A stretch of DNA of 57,082 bases from Psychroflexus sp. MES1-P1E. Its GTDB lineage: Bacteria; Bacteroidota; Bacteroidia; Flavobacteriales; Flavobacteriaceae. The stretch lies in assembly GCF_002836055.1 (NCBI RefSeq), contig NZ_PJBS01000162.1, positions 1 to 57,082 of the forward strand, read 5' to 3'. The notes under the pieces are model-generated. The model was not told where the DNA came from and searched no databases. It saw only the letters and a program-made list of their open reading frames with translations. Below are positions 25,340-34,743 of this stretch, in pieces (position 1 is the stretch's first letter; each line of letters starts with the position of its first letter). Both the position numbers and the translations under genes were made by a program.

Positions 25340-26939
25340 ACTTATTTATAAATATCCTGTCATCACTCTCATCTTAGTATGTGTGATTTTATTTTTCTTC
25401 AACTTAGGAGTGCTTCCAGTCAGTATTATGGAAGCGAGGAACTTTAATGTTGCCAGAGAAATGCTTACTGAGAATAATTGGTTATTGACGACCATGAATG
25501 CTATACCTCGTTATGAAAAGCCGCCCTTTCCTGCATGGTTTACTACCATGTTTAGCCAATTCAATATTAAATCCGTTTTTTTATATCGATTACCCACGAG
25601 TATCGTTGCTACTTTTGGAGTTATTTTTAGCTACTACCTCTTTAAAAGTTTGGCTCAAACTAAAAAAGTAGCTCTTATCGCTTCGCTAGTTCTTGCTACC
25701 TCCTTTTACTATGTTGCCATTCGATTTGAAGCACCTTCCGATACTTACACTCATGCTTTTATGATTGCCGGCTTACTCTTCATGACTAAAGCCATTCAAT
25801 CTTCAACTAAAAGCCTACTTTATATTAGCCTTGCGATTTTAGGCATAGGCATTTCTGTATTATCCAAAGGCCCCGTTAGTTTATATGCGGTCTTTCTCCC
25901 TTTTATAATTGCTTACTTTAGCACTTATTCCTACTCAAAAAAAGCGATCATAATTAGCATTTCGACTTTCCTCTTAGGCATTGCCTTGGGATCTACATGG
26001 TATTGGTATATTGAATTTATAAACCCTAAAGTCCTTAACCAAATTGCGAATGAAGAGACCTCCAACTGGTCGAGTTATAATGTTAGACCCTTTTATTATT
26101 ATTGGAGTTTTTTCATTCAATCGGGAATATGGACTGTTCCTGCACTTATTAGTTTAGCTTATCCTTATTTTAAAACTAAAGTGGATAACAAAAAACTGTA
26201 TAAATTCAGTTGGCTTTGGACTGTTCTAGCAGTAGTTTTATTATCGATTATTCCAGAAAAAAAATCTCGGTATTTAGTTCCCGTTTTGTTTCCTTTAGCC
26301 TTGAATCTAGCTCAAGTTTTACTCTACCAGTTTAGAACTAAAAAACTGGATATCGTGAGTAGAATTGCTATGAAATTCCACTACGTTTTAATTTTCTGTA
26401 TTGGAATTTCGATAGTTGCCATTCCCTTGATTATAGAAGTAAGAACAACTTCATTTTGGATTTGGTATTATACTTTAGTCGCCTTGATGTTTGCTATTTC
26501 AGCAGTCATCTTTTTTAACTACAGCCCTCTGAAATGTAAGATACTGTTTCTATCCAATATTCTTTTAATAATGGTGGTGACAAGTGCAGGAATTTACGGC
26601 ATTCAATTTTTAAAACAAAACGATAAGTACAACGCCTTAACCTCTGCAGAGCTTCAACCTAGTTTTCTTTACTATTACAAATCGATTCAGCCTGAAGTCA
26701 TTTGGGGCTCTAATAGAGTTTCAAAGCCACTTGATTTTTCTAAAAACTTCACCTCACAACATAAGGTTCAGGTAATTGTGGAAAATGTGTATGTAAAAGA
26801 ATTCAAACAACAAATTCCCTCGGAATATGAGATTAAATCGGTAAAAGCTTACGACAGGAATTACTTTAAGGCTGCTGATAACCGAAGACATGATAGACGA
26901 AAAGTATTTTACTTATACACCTTAAAACAAAAGAATTAG
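25332..26939 (+). CDS. Glycosyltransferase family 39 / ArnT-like polyprenyl-phosphate-sugar transferase
   Basis: This 535-residue integral membrane GT-C enzyme has about twelve hydrophobic segments. Near the N-terminus SIMEARNFNVAREM carries the acidic residue that marks the first periplasmic loop of ArnT/PMT enzymes, followed by MNAIPRYEKPPFPAW. The C-terminal about 130 residues form a soluble domain. ArnT-type enzymes move a sugar from undecaprenyl phosphate to lipid A outside the inner membrane. With the epimerase, GT2 and LAB_N protein it completes a pathway for decorating an envelope lipid. The stop (TAG) overlaps the convergent purA end. Confidence 0.85.
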   Translation: MLKLIYKYPVITLILVCVILFFFNLGVLPVSIMEARNFNVAREMLTENNWLLTTMNAIPRYEKPPFPAWFTTMFSQFNIKSVFLYRLPTSIVATFGVIFSYYLFKSLAQTKKVALIASLVLATSFYYVAIRFEAPSDTYTHAFMIAGLLFMTKAIQSSTKSLLYISLAILGIGISVLSKGPVSLYAVFLPFIIAYFSTYSYSKKAIIISISTFLLGIALGSTWYWYIEFINPKVLNQIANEETSNWSSYNVRPFYYYWSFFIQSGIWTVPALISLAYPYFKTKVDNKKLYKFSWLWTVLAVVLLSIIPEKKSRYLVPVLFPLALNLAQVLLYQFRTKKLDIVSRIAMKFHYVLIFCIGISIVAIPLIIEVRTTSFWIWYYTLVALMFAISAVIFFNYSPLKCKILFLSNILLIMVVTSAGIYGIQFLKQNDKYNALTSAELQPSFLYYYKSIQPEVIWGSNRVSKPLDFSKNFTSQHKVQVIVENVYVKEFKQQIPSEYEIKSVKAYDRNYFKAADNRRHDRRKVFYLYTLKQKN

Positions 26940-28207
26940 CGCAAAATGGTCTCAGTTCGGTCTGGTCCCACAGAAACTATGCTTATTTTAACCCCAACAC
27001 TTTCTTCGATAAAGGCCACATAATCTTTCAAGGTTTGTGGTAATTTTTCAAAATTATCTCCAGATGAAATATCCGCTTGCCATCCTTTAAATGACTTATA
27101 GATCGGAGTCACATTTTCTGGCTCTATATTGAAAGGCAGGTGTGAAATTTCTTTTCCTTTGTAATTATAAGCGGTACAGATTTTTAAGGTTTTAAAACCA
27201 CTTAAAACATCGGCCTTCATCATAATAAGTTCAGTCACACCATTAACTTGAACAGCATATTTCAAGGCTACAAGATCTAACCACCCACAACGTCTTGGCC
27301 TACCTGTTGTAGCTCCAAATTCGTTTCCAACTTTAGCCATTCTAGCACCATCTGCATCAAAGAGTTCAGTAGGGAAAGGACCACTTCCTACTCGAGTAGT
27401 ATAAGCTTTAAATATTCCATATACGTCCTTGATTTTATTAGGTGCAATACCCAAACCTGTGCAAGCTCCAGCAGCAGTTGTGTTGGATGATGTGACGAAT
27501 GGGTAAGTTCCAAAATCAATATCTAGTAAGGACCCCTGAGCACCTTCAGCCAAAATAGTTTGATTATTGGTTTGTGCATTGTGTAAATAGTCTTCAGAAT
27601 CTATGAAAGTAAGTAATTTGATAGCCTCTACAGCTTCAAAAAATTCATGCTCTAGTTCCTTTAAATCGTATTGTACATCTACATTGTAAAATTCAATAAG
27701 ATCTTGATGCTTATTGGCTAACTGTCTGTACTTGTCTTTCCAAGAGTCCAATTCCAAATCTCCAATTCGTATACCATTACGACCTGTTTTATCCATGTAG
27801 GTTGGACCAATTCCTTTAAGAGTTGAACCAATTTTAGCTTTCCCCTTGGACGTTTCAGAAGCTGCATCTAGAAGTCTGTGTGTAGGAAGAATGATATGAG
27901 CTTTCCTAGAAATTAAAAGGTTTTTCTTAAAATCAATATTGAATTTTGATAAAGCAGTCAACTCTTTTTGAAAAATAACAGGGTCGATAACAACTCCGTT
28001 ACCCACGACGTTTATGGCCTCTTTATGGAAAATTCCAGAAGGAATTGTATGGAGTACGTGCTTGATACCGTCAAACTCCAGAGTATGCCCAGCATTTGGA
28101 CCTCCTTGAAATCTTGCTATAATATTATAATTTTTGGTAAGATAATCTACAATTTTGCCTTTGCCTTCATCTCCCCATTGAAGTCCTAGTAGTAAGTCTA
28201 CTGCCAT
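26936..28207 (-). CDS. purA: Adenylosuccinate synthase
   Basis: This 423-residue enzyme makes adenylosuccinate from IMP, aspartate and GTP, the first committed step from IMP to AMP. Signature motifs are LQWGDEGKGKIVD (GTP-binding loop with catalytic Asp), RFQGGPNAGHT with catalytic His, and GIGPTYMDKTGRNGIR. The length is normal. It is three bases downstream of the fur-family gene on the same strand, and its 3' end overlaps the convergent transferase gene by four bases. Confidence 0.97.
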   Translation of the reverse strand: MAVDLLLGLQWGDEGKGKIVDYLTKNYNIIARFQGGPNAGHTLEFDGIKHVLHTIPSGIFHKEAINVVGNGVVIDPVIFQKELTALSKFNIDFKKNLLISRKAHIILPTHRLLDAASETSKGKAKIGSTLKGIGPTYMDKTGRNGIRIGDLELDSWKDKYRQLANKHQDLIEFYNVDVQYDLKELEHEFFEAVEAIKLLTFIDSEDYLHNAQTNNQTILAEGAQGSLLDIDFGTYPFVTSSNTTAAGACTGLGIAPNKIKDVYGIFKAYTTRVGSGPFPTELFDADGARMAKVGNEFGATTGRPRRCGWLDLVALKYAVQVNGVTELIMMKADVLSGFKTLKICTAYNYKGKEISHLPFNIEPENVTPIYKSFKGWQADISSGDNFEKLPQTLKDYVAFIEESVGVKISIVSVGPDRTETILR

Positions 28208-28210
28208 ATC

Positions 28211-28672
28211 TTAATCTGTCTTTGATTGGTTTTTTGTTCCATAGAAATATAATGAATGGCGTTCTATTGAAATATCAAACACCTCTTCAATGGTTTTTTT
28301 AATAGATTCAATCCTTGGATCGCAAAATTCAATAACTTCACCTGTATCTGATAAGATCACATGATCATGCTGTTTATCGAAGTAAGATTTTTCGTATTGC
28401 GCTTGATTTTTACCAAATTGGTGCTTTCTCACAAGTCCACAATCCAAAAGTAAATCTATAGTATTGTATAAAGTTGCTCTACTGACTCTATAGTTTTTAG
28501 TTTTCATTTTAATATATAAAGACTCAATATCAAAATGATCGTCACTTTCGTAAATTTCCTGAAGGATAGCAAATCGTTCTGGAGTTTTACGATGACCATT
28601 ATTTTCTAAAAATTTAGTAAAAACGCTTTTTACAACCGCTAAATCGTTTTTTAAATTCTCTTTATTTATCAT
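28211..28672 (-). CDS. Fur-family transcriptional regulator lacking the CxxC structural zinc site
   Basis: This 153-residue protein has a winged helix ([20 protein letters not shown] at about 61-80) and a dimerisation domain with the Fur metal motif QHDHV (His102, Asp103, His104), Glu near 112-115 and Cys117. The usual CxxC of Fur/PerR after the HDH motif is replaced by ILSDTGE, so the structural Cys4 zinc is absent. It is probably a metal-responsive repressor (iron, peroxide or zinc type undecided). It is located between relA/spoT and purA in one minus-strand run. Confidence 0.88.
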   Translation of the reverse strand: MINKENLKNDLAVVKSVFTKFLENNGHRKTPERFAILQEIYESDDHFDIESLYIKMKTKNYRVSRATLYNTIDLLLDCGLVRKHQFGKNQAQYEKSYFDKQHDHVILSDTGEVIEFCDPRIESIKKTIEEVFDISIERHSLYFYGTKNQSKTD

Positions 28673-28690
28673 ATTTACAAAAATAGACTT

Positions 28691-30916
28691 TTATTGACGC
28701 TTAACCTTATCGATTCCATCGATTTTTTCTAATCTTTCGATAAGTTTATTTAATATAGATATATTCTTAACTTTTACAACCATTTTTCCTTCAAAAATGC
28801 AATCGTTACTTGTAAAACTAATACTGAGAATATTGACGTGAAGATTTTTTGAAATCTCATTTGTAATCATACTTACTAGACCAAGATCGTCTATTCCAGT
28901 GAGTTTAAGTGTGGCACTAAATTCTTCTTGACTGGAGTCTATCCATTTGGCCTTAAGTATTCTGTAAGCATAATTACTCTGAAGTTGAATAGCATTTGGA
29001 CAGTTCTTCTTATGAACTTTAATCCCCTCTTTAATGGTTGTAAAGCCAAAAACTTCATCTCCTGGTATTGGATTACAACAAGCTGATAGTTTATAGTCTA
29101 GCTTTTGCTCATCATCTCCAAAGACAAGTTGATCGTAATTACTCGATATATCATTTTGGTCTATTGAACTATCTTTTTGTGGTGAACGTCGTATTTTATT
29201 TTTGAAAAACGATAACAAAGCGTTACTTCTGGAAGATGCAAAATCCTTAATTTGTTTGTTATCTATAGCCCCAATGCCTACTCTATAGAACAAGTCTAGA
29301 CTTGTTTTTAATTTAAAGAAAACAACCATTTCGTTAATGGTTCTTTCGTTGAGACTTATACGCTGAGACTTCAGTTTTCGTCTTAAAATTTCTTTCCCTT
29401 CTTCAGCAACTAGCTTGCGTTTTTCTCGTAAGGCAGACTTGATCTTGGTTCTCGCTCTGGCGGTAGTGGCGTAATCCAACCAGTTTTTGGTAGGCTTAGC
29501 AGTTGAAGATGTAATTATTTCTACCTGATCACCACTTTTTAAGACACGACTTAAGGCCACAATCTTTCCATTAACTTTGGCTCCACGGGTTGTGTAGCCG
29601 ATGTCGGTATGGATGGCAAAGGCAAAATCGAGAACTGTAGACCCTTTGGGTAAGGATTTAAGATCACCTTGAGGGGTGAACACAAATATTTCTTTGGAGT
29701 ATAGGTTGAGTTTAAACTGCTCCACAAAATCGACAGCATTCATTTCATTATTCTCTAATGCCTCTTGTAATCTATTAAGCCATAAGTCTAAGCCTTGCTC
29801 ATCTTGATCTTGTGCTTCACTTTTATGTTTATACTTATAATGAGCAGCATACCCTTTTTCTGCGATTTCATTCATACGCTCACTCCTAATTTGCACCTCT
29901 ATCCATTTTCCTTTCGGCCCCATAATGGTGATGTGGAGAGCTTCATAACCCGTGGTCTTTGGAGAAGAAATCCAATCCCGTAGTCGAGTTGGATTAGGCC
30001 TAAAATAGTCTGTAACTATAGAATATATCTTCCAAGCTATAAATTTTTCATTTTCTGGATCAGAATTATAAATAATTCTGATGGCAAACTTATCGTAAAT
30101 TTCTTCGAAAGAAATATTCTGGTTTACTATCTTTTTTCGAATAGAGTAAATAGACTTTGGCCTTCCTTTTACCTCTACTTCTAAATCTTCCTTTTCTAAA
30201 GCAGCTAAAACAATCTTGGAAAAGTCATGTATATATTGATCTTGTTGTTCTTTACTTTCCTTGATTTTATCATTTATATCATGATAAACTTCAGGCTCAG
30301 TATATTTTAAACTTAAATCTTCAAGTTGAGTTTTGATATTATACAGCCCAATTCTGTGAGCCAGAGGCGCATAAATAAATAAGGTTTCACTGGCAATTTT
30401 AACCTGCTTATCTGGACGCATAGCATCCATGGTTTGCATATTATGAAGTCGATCTGCAATTTTTATAATGATGACACGAATATCATCATTCAAAGTCAGC
30501 AACATTTTCCTAAAGTTTTCTGCTTGCATAGAGATGTCGCCATCTTTTTTAAGACTGGAAATCTTAGTCAATCCATCAACGATTCTAGCCACAACCTCCC
30601 CAAACATTTGCTCGATATCTGTAAGAGAGTACTTTGTGTCTTCCACTACATCATGAAGCAAAGCAGAGGCTATAGAGGTCGCATCTAGCCCTATTTCATG
30701 GGCTACAATTTTGGCAACAGCTATAGGGTGAAATATATAAGCCTCCCCCGATTTTCGACGCTGATCTTTGTGGGCCTCAACTGCTGTTTCAAAAGCTTTT
30801 CGGATTAGTCTTTTATCTTCAGAACTTAAAGTCCTGTAGCTAATACGTAAAAGCTCTTTATATTCTTTGGCAATTTCTTTGCTTTCTTGCGCTAAATAAG
30901 CATCGGTGATCTCCAT
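28691..30916 (-). CDS. spoT: Bifunctional (p)ppGpp synthetase/hydrolase, RelA/SpoT family
   Basis: This 741-residue long RSH protein has an HD hydrolase domain (His63 in FHPIAVAKIV; His88-Asp89 in LLHDVVEDT) that is intact. The synthetase domain (about 240-370) contains GRPKSIYSIRKKI and YEALHITIMGPKGKWIEVQI. A TGS domain (about 400-465, FVFTPQGDLKSLPKGST), a helical/zinc-finger-like region with CCNPIPGDEVFGF, and a C-terminal ACT domain (about 665-741) follow. It makes and degrades the stringent alarmone. It is the first gene of the spoT-fur-purA run. Confidence 0.95.
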   Translation of the reverse strand: MEITDAYLAQESKEIAKEYKELLRISYRTLSSEDKRLIRKAFETAVEAHKDQRRKSGEAYIFHPIAVAKIVAHEIGLDATSIASALLHDVVEDTKYSLTDIEQMFGEVVARIVDGLTKISSLKKDGDISMQAENFRKMLLTLNDDIRVIIIKIADRLHNMQTMDAMRPDKQVKIASETLFIYAPLAHRIGLYNIKTQLEDLSLKYTEPEVYHDINDKIKESKEQQDQYIHDFSKIVLAALEKEDLEVEVKGRPKSIYSIRKKIVNQNISFEEIYDKFAIRIIYNSDPENEKFIAWKIYSIVTDYFRPNPTRLRDWISSPKTTGYEALHITIMGPKGKWIEVQIRSERMNEIAEKGYAAHYKYKHKSEAQDQDEQGLDLWLNRLQEALENNEMNAVDFVEQFKLNLYSKEIFVFTPQGDLKSLPKGSTVLDFAFAIHTDIGYTTRGAKVNGKIVALSRVLKSGDQVEIITSSTAKPTKNWLDYATTARARTKIKSALREKRKLVAEEGKEILRRKLKSQRISLNERTINEMVVFFKLKTSLDLFYRVGIGAIDNKQIKDFASSRSNALLSFFKNKIRRSPQKDSSIDQNDISSNYDQLVFGDDEQKLDYKLSACCNPIPGDEVFGFTTIKEGIKVHKKNCPNAIQLQSNYAYRILKAKWIDSSQEEFSATLKLTGIDDLGLVSMITNEISKNLHVNILSISFTSNDCIFEGKMVVKVKNISILNKLIERLEKIDGIDKVKRQ

Positions 30917-30942
30917 AATTTTTGGCTCTTATTAAAATAAAA

Positions 30943-32181
30943 TTACGATTTATTTTTTAAATTTCTCAATCTTTCTTTCAAAGAAGGATGTGAAAAATGA
31001 AAAAACACATAAGCTGGATGAGGGGTTAAATTGCTGAGACTTTTCTTAGACAACTTTCTTAAAGCAGAACTTAAGTGGTCTCCTGAATAGGTAGAGCCGG
31101 CAAAATCATCTGCCTGAAATTCAAAAACTCGGGACAGGTAATTTGTCAATAAGCCAGTCACTAGGGAAATAGGAGCATATAAAAAACTAAAAACGACTAA
31201 ACCTACATGAAAGCTCGGCAACTCAATACCTAGAGCTTGAGATAAAACAGGCTCTTCTATAAAAAAAGAAAATATCCAAAGCATGAATCCTGTAGAAATT
31301 AAAGACACAAAAAGATTTAAAATGATGTGATGCTTTTTATAATGTCCAACTTCATGAGCTAGAACAGCCACAATTTCTTTGATGTCAAGGTCCTTAATTA
31401 AAGTATCAAATAGTGTGATTCGTTTTTCATTTCCAAATCCTGAAAAGTAAGCATTGGCTTTCTGACTTCTCTTAGAACCGTCGATTACAAAGATATTTTT
31501 CAAATTAAAATTCATAGAAGAAGCATAATCTTGGATTTGCGACCTTAGCTCTCCTTCTTCAAGCGGAGTTTGTTTATTAAATAAGGGAACTATAAGTTTA
31601 GCATAGAACATATTCATAAAAAAAGAAAATAACGCAATTAAAATCCAAGCGTACCACCAGAAATCGGAACCTACGGCAGAATAAATTATTAAGATTAGAC
31701 CTAAGATAATTCCTCCTAAAGCTAACGCAATAAAGAGGGACTTTAGCTTATCCAACCAAAATAGGCGCTGAGTAGAAGTATTGAATCCATAGCGCTCTTC
31801 GATTCTAAAGGTGAAGTAGTAGTCGAATGGAGCACTTATAAGTTCACCACCTAAAAAGAGGATGAATAAAAAAGAAAGCGAAACTAAAGTGGGATTATCA
31901 AAAAGACGGTGAGCGATTTCATTAACAAATCCAAAACCTTCAAAGCTTAGAAAAACCAGAATTAAAGTAATAGATAAAATAGACTGTAGGGTTCCGAACT
32001 TAAATTTCTCTTTTTTATAGGCTTGTGACTTTAAGTAATCCTCTTTGTCGTATAAATTTCTTAAGCCTTCAGAAAGCTGAGCATCAAATCTAGAGGCGTT
32101 TAAGCAATCTAGGGATGTTTCCAGAATGAAATTAAAAACCAGAACACCAACAATGAGATAAAAAATAAATTCTGAGGTCAT
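30943..32181 (-). CDS. M48 family metallopeptidase (Ste24-like CAAX protease homologue)
   Basis: This 412-residue integral membrane protease has several N-terminal hydrophobic helices forming the M48 N-domain, a zinc site HEVGH at His276, Glu277 and His280, and the third ligand Glu354 in RVFEFQADDFA. The length and FNKQTPLEEGELR segment match bacterial Ste24-like enzymes, which act in membrane protein turnover. A minus-strand TAAATTTG box at 32196-32203 lies close to its start. It is divergent from the zapA unit and 26 bases upstream of spoT on the same strand. Confidence 0.92.
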   Translation of the reverse strand: MTSEFIFYLIVGVLVFNFILETSLDCLNASRFDAQLSEGLRNLYDKEDYLKSQAYKKEKFKFGTLQSILSITLILVFLSFEGFGFVNEIAHRLFDNPTLVSLSFLFILFLGGELISAPFDYYFTFRIEERYGFNTSTQRLFWLDKLKSLFIALALGGIILGLILIIYSAVGSDFWWYAWILIALFSFFMNMFYAKLIVPLFNKQTPLEEGELRSQIQDYASSMNFNLKNIFVIDGSKRSQKANAYFSGFGNEKRITLFDTLIKDLDIKEIVAVLAHEVGHYKKHHIILNLFVSLISTGFMLWIFSFFIEEPVLSQALGIELPSFHVGLVVFSFLYAPISLVTGLLTNYLSRVFEFQADDFAGSTYSGDHLSSALRKLSKKSLSNLTPHPAYVFFHFSHPSLKERLRNLKNKS

Positions 32182-32259
32182 TTTATAATTTTAAGCAAAT
32201 TTAATTCATGTGAATTGAATCTAGTCTGGAAATTGATTTTGAATTTTTAGCCAAGAGGG

Positions 32260-32290
32260 TTGCCTTATTCATTAATTGATGCTAAATTTG
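32260..32290 (+). promoter_or_regulatory. Promoter of the coiled-coil/zapA unit
   Basis: TTG (32260-32262) and TAAATTTG (32283-32290) are separated by 20 bases. This matches the Bacteroidota primary-sigma promoter (TTG at -33, TAnnTTTG at -7). The first gene starts 25 bases downstream at 32316. Confidence 0.6.
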
Positions 32291-32315
32291 CTTTATAGCA
32301 ATGCGAAGATTGTAG

Positions 32316-32606
32316 ATGAGTAAATTGGTAGAAAGCATCAGATTTTTAGAAGATAATTTAAAAAAATTAATCTTTGAACATCAGGGTTTAAAAGTTAAAT
32401 ATAAGGCTTTAGCTACCCAATTTGATTCTGAAAGCATCTCTATTTCTGAATTAAATTCAAAAATAGAGATACTTCAAAAAGAAAATAAAACACTTAGAAC
32501 AGCTAATGCACTGCTAGGCAGTACCGAGTACAAAAGAGAAACAAAACTAAAAATAAATAGTTTAATTAAAGAAATAGATAGTTGCATTATTCAATTGGCT
32601 GAATAA
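32316..32606 (+). CDS. Small coiled-coil protein upstream of zapA
   Basis: This 96-residue cytoplasmic protein is almost wholly helical with heptad patterning, especially in the middle (SISELNSKIEILQKENKTLRT). No signal peptide or catalytic motif is seen. It is one base upstream of zapA, so the two are co-transcribed and probably act together. A ZapB-like accessory role at the division ring is plausible but is inferred only from size, coiled coil and neighbour. Confidence 0.75.
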   Translation: MSKLVESIRFLEDNLKKLIFEHQGLKVKYKALATQFDSESISISELNSKIEILQKENKTLRTANALLGSTEYKRETKLKINSLIKEIDSCIIQLAE

Positions 32607-32607
32607 A

Positions 32608-32898
32608 ATGGGAGATAAACTAAAAATAAAATTATCGATTGCTGATAGAGTTTATCCACTCAATATAAGACCTGAACAGGAAGAAGGATTAAGAAAAGCG
32701 GCCAAACGAATAAATGTAGTTATTAAGAAATTTGAACAAGATTATGCAGTAAGAGACAAACAAGATGTCTTGGCGATGAGTGCTTTACAATTTGCTGCTG
32801 AAATTGAACAAAATCAATTGTCCTCTACTTCAGAATTACAAGAAGCTGAAACAAAGCTTGTAGAACTGAGTGAGATGATAAAAGATCAGTTAAACTAA
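32608..32898 (+). CDS. zapA: Cell division protein ZapA
   Basis: This 96-residue protein has the ZapA head (KIKLSIADRVYPLNIRPEQEEGLRKAAKRIN) and a C-terminal coiled coil. ZapA binds FtsZ filaments and promotes Z-ring bundling. Length and the YPLNI/EEGLRKAA pattern match Bacteroidota ZapA. It follows the coiled-coil gene directly and is followed by the probable 6S RNA, an arrangement also found in gamma-proteobacteria (zapA-ssrS). Confidence 0.88.
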   Translation: MGDKLKIKLSIADRVYPLNIRPEQEEGLRKAAKRINVVIKKFEQDYAVRDKQDVLAMSALQFAAEIEQNQLSSTSELQEAETKLVELSEMIKDQLN

Positions 32899-32920
32899 CG
32901 TTCATTACTAAATCGACATT

Positions 32921-33096
32921 GCCTGTATTAGTCGTACCTTTTTGATAAACTCAACATTTACTATTTAAAAAGGGTGAGTTTCAGTTGCTAAAGCAAGCCG
33001 CCACTTCGGTGCAGCGGATCCTTGATCAGCTGGGTATCCCTAAACCTGTTTACACGGAGTTTTATACAAAACTAGGCTAGTACAGGCTTTTTTTTT
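32921..33096 (+). ncRNA. ssrS: Probable 6S RNA (6S-Flavo type)
   Basis: A 176-nt unit is closed by a long terminal stem: GCCTGTATTAGTC (32921-32933) pairs with GGCTAGTACAGGC (33075-33087), followed by a run of nine T. Inside are an AAACTCA/TGAGTTT pairing and a CCGC-CAC-TTCG-GTG-C-A-GCGG hairpin with a UUCG tetraloop (about 32998-33016), with less paired sequence between. The length, single long rod with a central unpaired region, terminator and position just after zapA fit 6S RNA, which sequesters RNA polymerase in stationary phase. The family call rests on structure and location; a covariance search would decide it. Confidence 0.72.
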
Positions 33097-33106
33097 ATAT
33101 ATAATT

Positions 33107-34669
33107 ATGGATATAACATTTATTATAATAGCAGCTATAGCTGGCCTTATCATAGGATTTTTATTATCAAAATCCATAGATAGTAAAAGTGCAACAGGGA
33201 CTTTAAAAACTGCTGAAAAAGAAGCTGAAAAACTCTTAAAAGAGGCTGAGAAAGAAGGGGTAAATCTCAAAAGAGACAAAATCCTTCAGGCTAAAGAAAA
33301 ATTTATAGAGCTTAAATCTGAACATGAGAAAGTGATTCTTTCTAGAGATCAGAAAATTAATGAAGCTGAAAAAAGAACGAAAGACAAAGAATCTCAAATT
33401 TCTAATGAGCTCTCTAAAGCTAAAAAAATAAATGCTGAAGTTGAAGAAAAACTTAAAGATTACTCCTATCGAACTGAATACCTAGAGAAAAGGCAGGAAG
33501 AAATCGATATGATTCTACAACGTAAAATCAATCAACTAGAAGTGGTAAGTGGCCTTAGCGCTGAAGATGCAAAAGCCCAACTGATGGAATCTCTTAAAGA
33601 AACCGCAAAAGCTGAATCGATGCAAATGATTCAAGACACTGTAGAAGAAGCTAAACTCACCGCTCAACAAGAGGCCAAGAAAATTGTCATTAACACTATC
33701 CAAAGGGTGGGAACGGAAGAAGCTATAGACAACTGCGTTTCAGTCTTTAACCTTGAGAGCGACGATGTTAAAGGTAGAATTATTGGTCGTGAAGGAAGAA
33801 ATATTAGGGCAATTGAAGCTGCAACTGGTGTAGAAATAATTGTTGATGATACTCCAGAAGCTATTATTTTATCTTGTTTTGACTCCATACGTCGTGAAAT
33901 AGCTAGACTCTCTTTACACAAATTGGTAACCGATGGTAGAATTCATCCTGCCAGAATCGAAGAAGTCGTAAAGAAAACAAGAAAGTCGATAGACGAAGAA
34001 ATTATAGATATAGGGAAACGAACTATTATTGATTTAGGCATACATGGTTTACACCCAGAACTGGTGAAGATGGTAGGCCGAATGAAATATAGATCTTCTT
34101 ATGGTCAAAATTTACTCCAACACTCTAGAGAAGTCGCTAAGCTTTGTGGCATTATGGCTTCAGAACTTGGGCTTAACCCGAAACTAGCCAAACGTGCAGG
34201 TCTTCTTCATGACATCGGTAAAGTACCCGAAACAGAAACAGAACTTCCTCACGCTATATTAGGAATGCAATTGGCAGAAAAATTTGGAGAGAAACCAGAA
34301 ATTTGTAATGCCATTGGTGCTCACCACGACGAGATAGAAATGACTTCCCTTCTCTCCCCCATTGTACAGGTGTGTGATGCCATAAGTGGAGCTAGACCAG
34401 GAGCTAGACGCCAAGTTTTAGACTCTTACGTAAAGCGTCTAAAAGATCTTGAAGAAATTGCCTTTGGATTTGGAGGGGTTAAAAAAGCTTACGCTATACA
34501 AGCAGGTAGAGAATTGAGGGTTATTGTGGAAAGTGAAAAGGTAAACGACGAAAAAGCTTCTGCCCTTTCGTTTGAAATTTCACAAAAGATTCAAACTGAT
34601 ATGACCTACCCAGGTCAGGTGAAGATTACGGTTATTAGGGAGACTAGAGCTATTAATATTGCTAAATAA
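33107..34669 (+). CDS. rny: Ribonuclease Y
   Basis: This 520-residue membrane-anchored endoribonuclease initiates mRNA decay. It has an N-terminal transmembrane helix (about 3-21), a long coiled coil (about 30-195), a KH domain with [17 protein letters not shown] (222-238) and an HD domain with His368-Asp369 in [12 protein letters not shown]. The length is typical. The start follows the 6S RNA terminator by about 10 bases, so it has its own promoter or is read through. Confidence 0.96.
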   Translation: MDITFIIIAAIAGLIIGFLLSKSIDSKSATGTLKTAEKEAEKLLKEAEKEGVNLKRDKILQAKEKFIELKSEHEKVILSRDQKINEAEKRTKDKESQISNELSKAKKINAEVEEKLKDYSYRTEYLEKRQEEIDMILQRKINQLEVVSGLSAEDAKAQLMESLKETAKAESMQMIQDTVEEAKLTAQQEAKKIVINTIQRVGTEEAIDNCVSVFNLESDDVKGRIIGREGRNIRAIEAATGVEIIVDDTPEAIILSCFDSIRREIARLSLHKLVTDGRIHPARIEEVVKKTRKSIDEEIIDIGKRTIIDLGIHGLHPELVKMVGRMKYRSSYGQNLLQHSREVAKLCGIMASELGLNPKLAKRAGLLHDIGKVPETETELPHAILGMQLAEKFGEKPEICNAIGAHHDEIEMTSLLSPIVQVCDAISGARPGARRQVLDSYVKRLKDLEEIAFGFGGVKKAYAIQAGRELRVIVESEKVNDEKASALSFEISQKIQTDMTYPGQVKITVIRETRAINIAK

Positions 34670-34690
34670 GCAACTACATAACGACGATTA

Positions 34691-34725
34691 AAAAAGGCTG
34701 TTTCTTTCGAAACAGCCCTTTTTTA
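34691..34725. terminator. Bidirectional terminator between rny and ndk
   Basis: GGCTGTTTC (34696-34704) pairs with GAAACAGCC (34709-34717) around a TTTC loop. The stem is flanked by an A-run on the left and a T-run on the right, with one bulged C. It lies between two convergent genes and serves both. Confidence 0.85.
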
Positions 34726-34743
34726 ATCAACACATATAACGTA

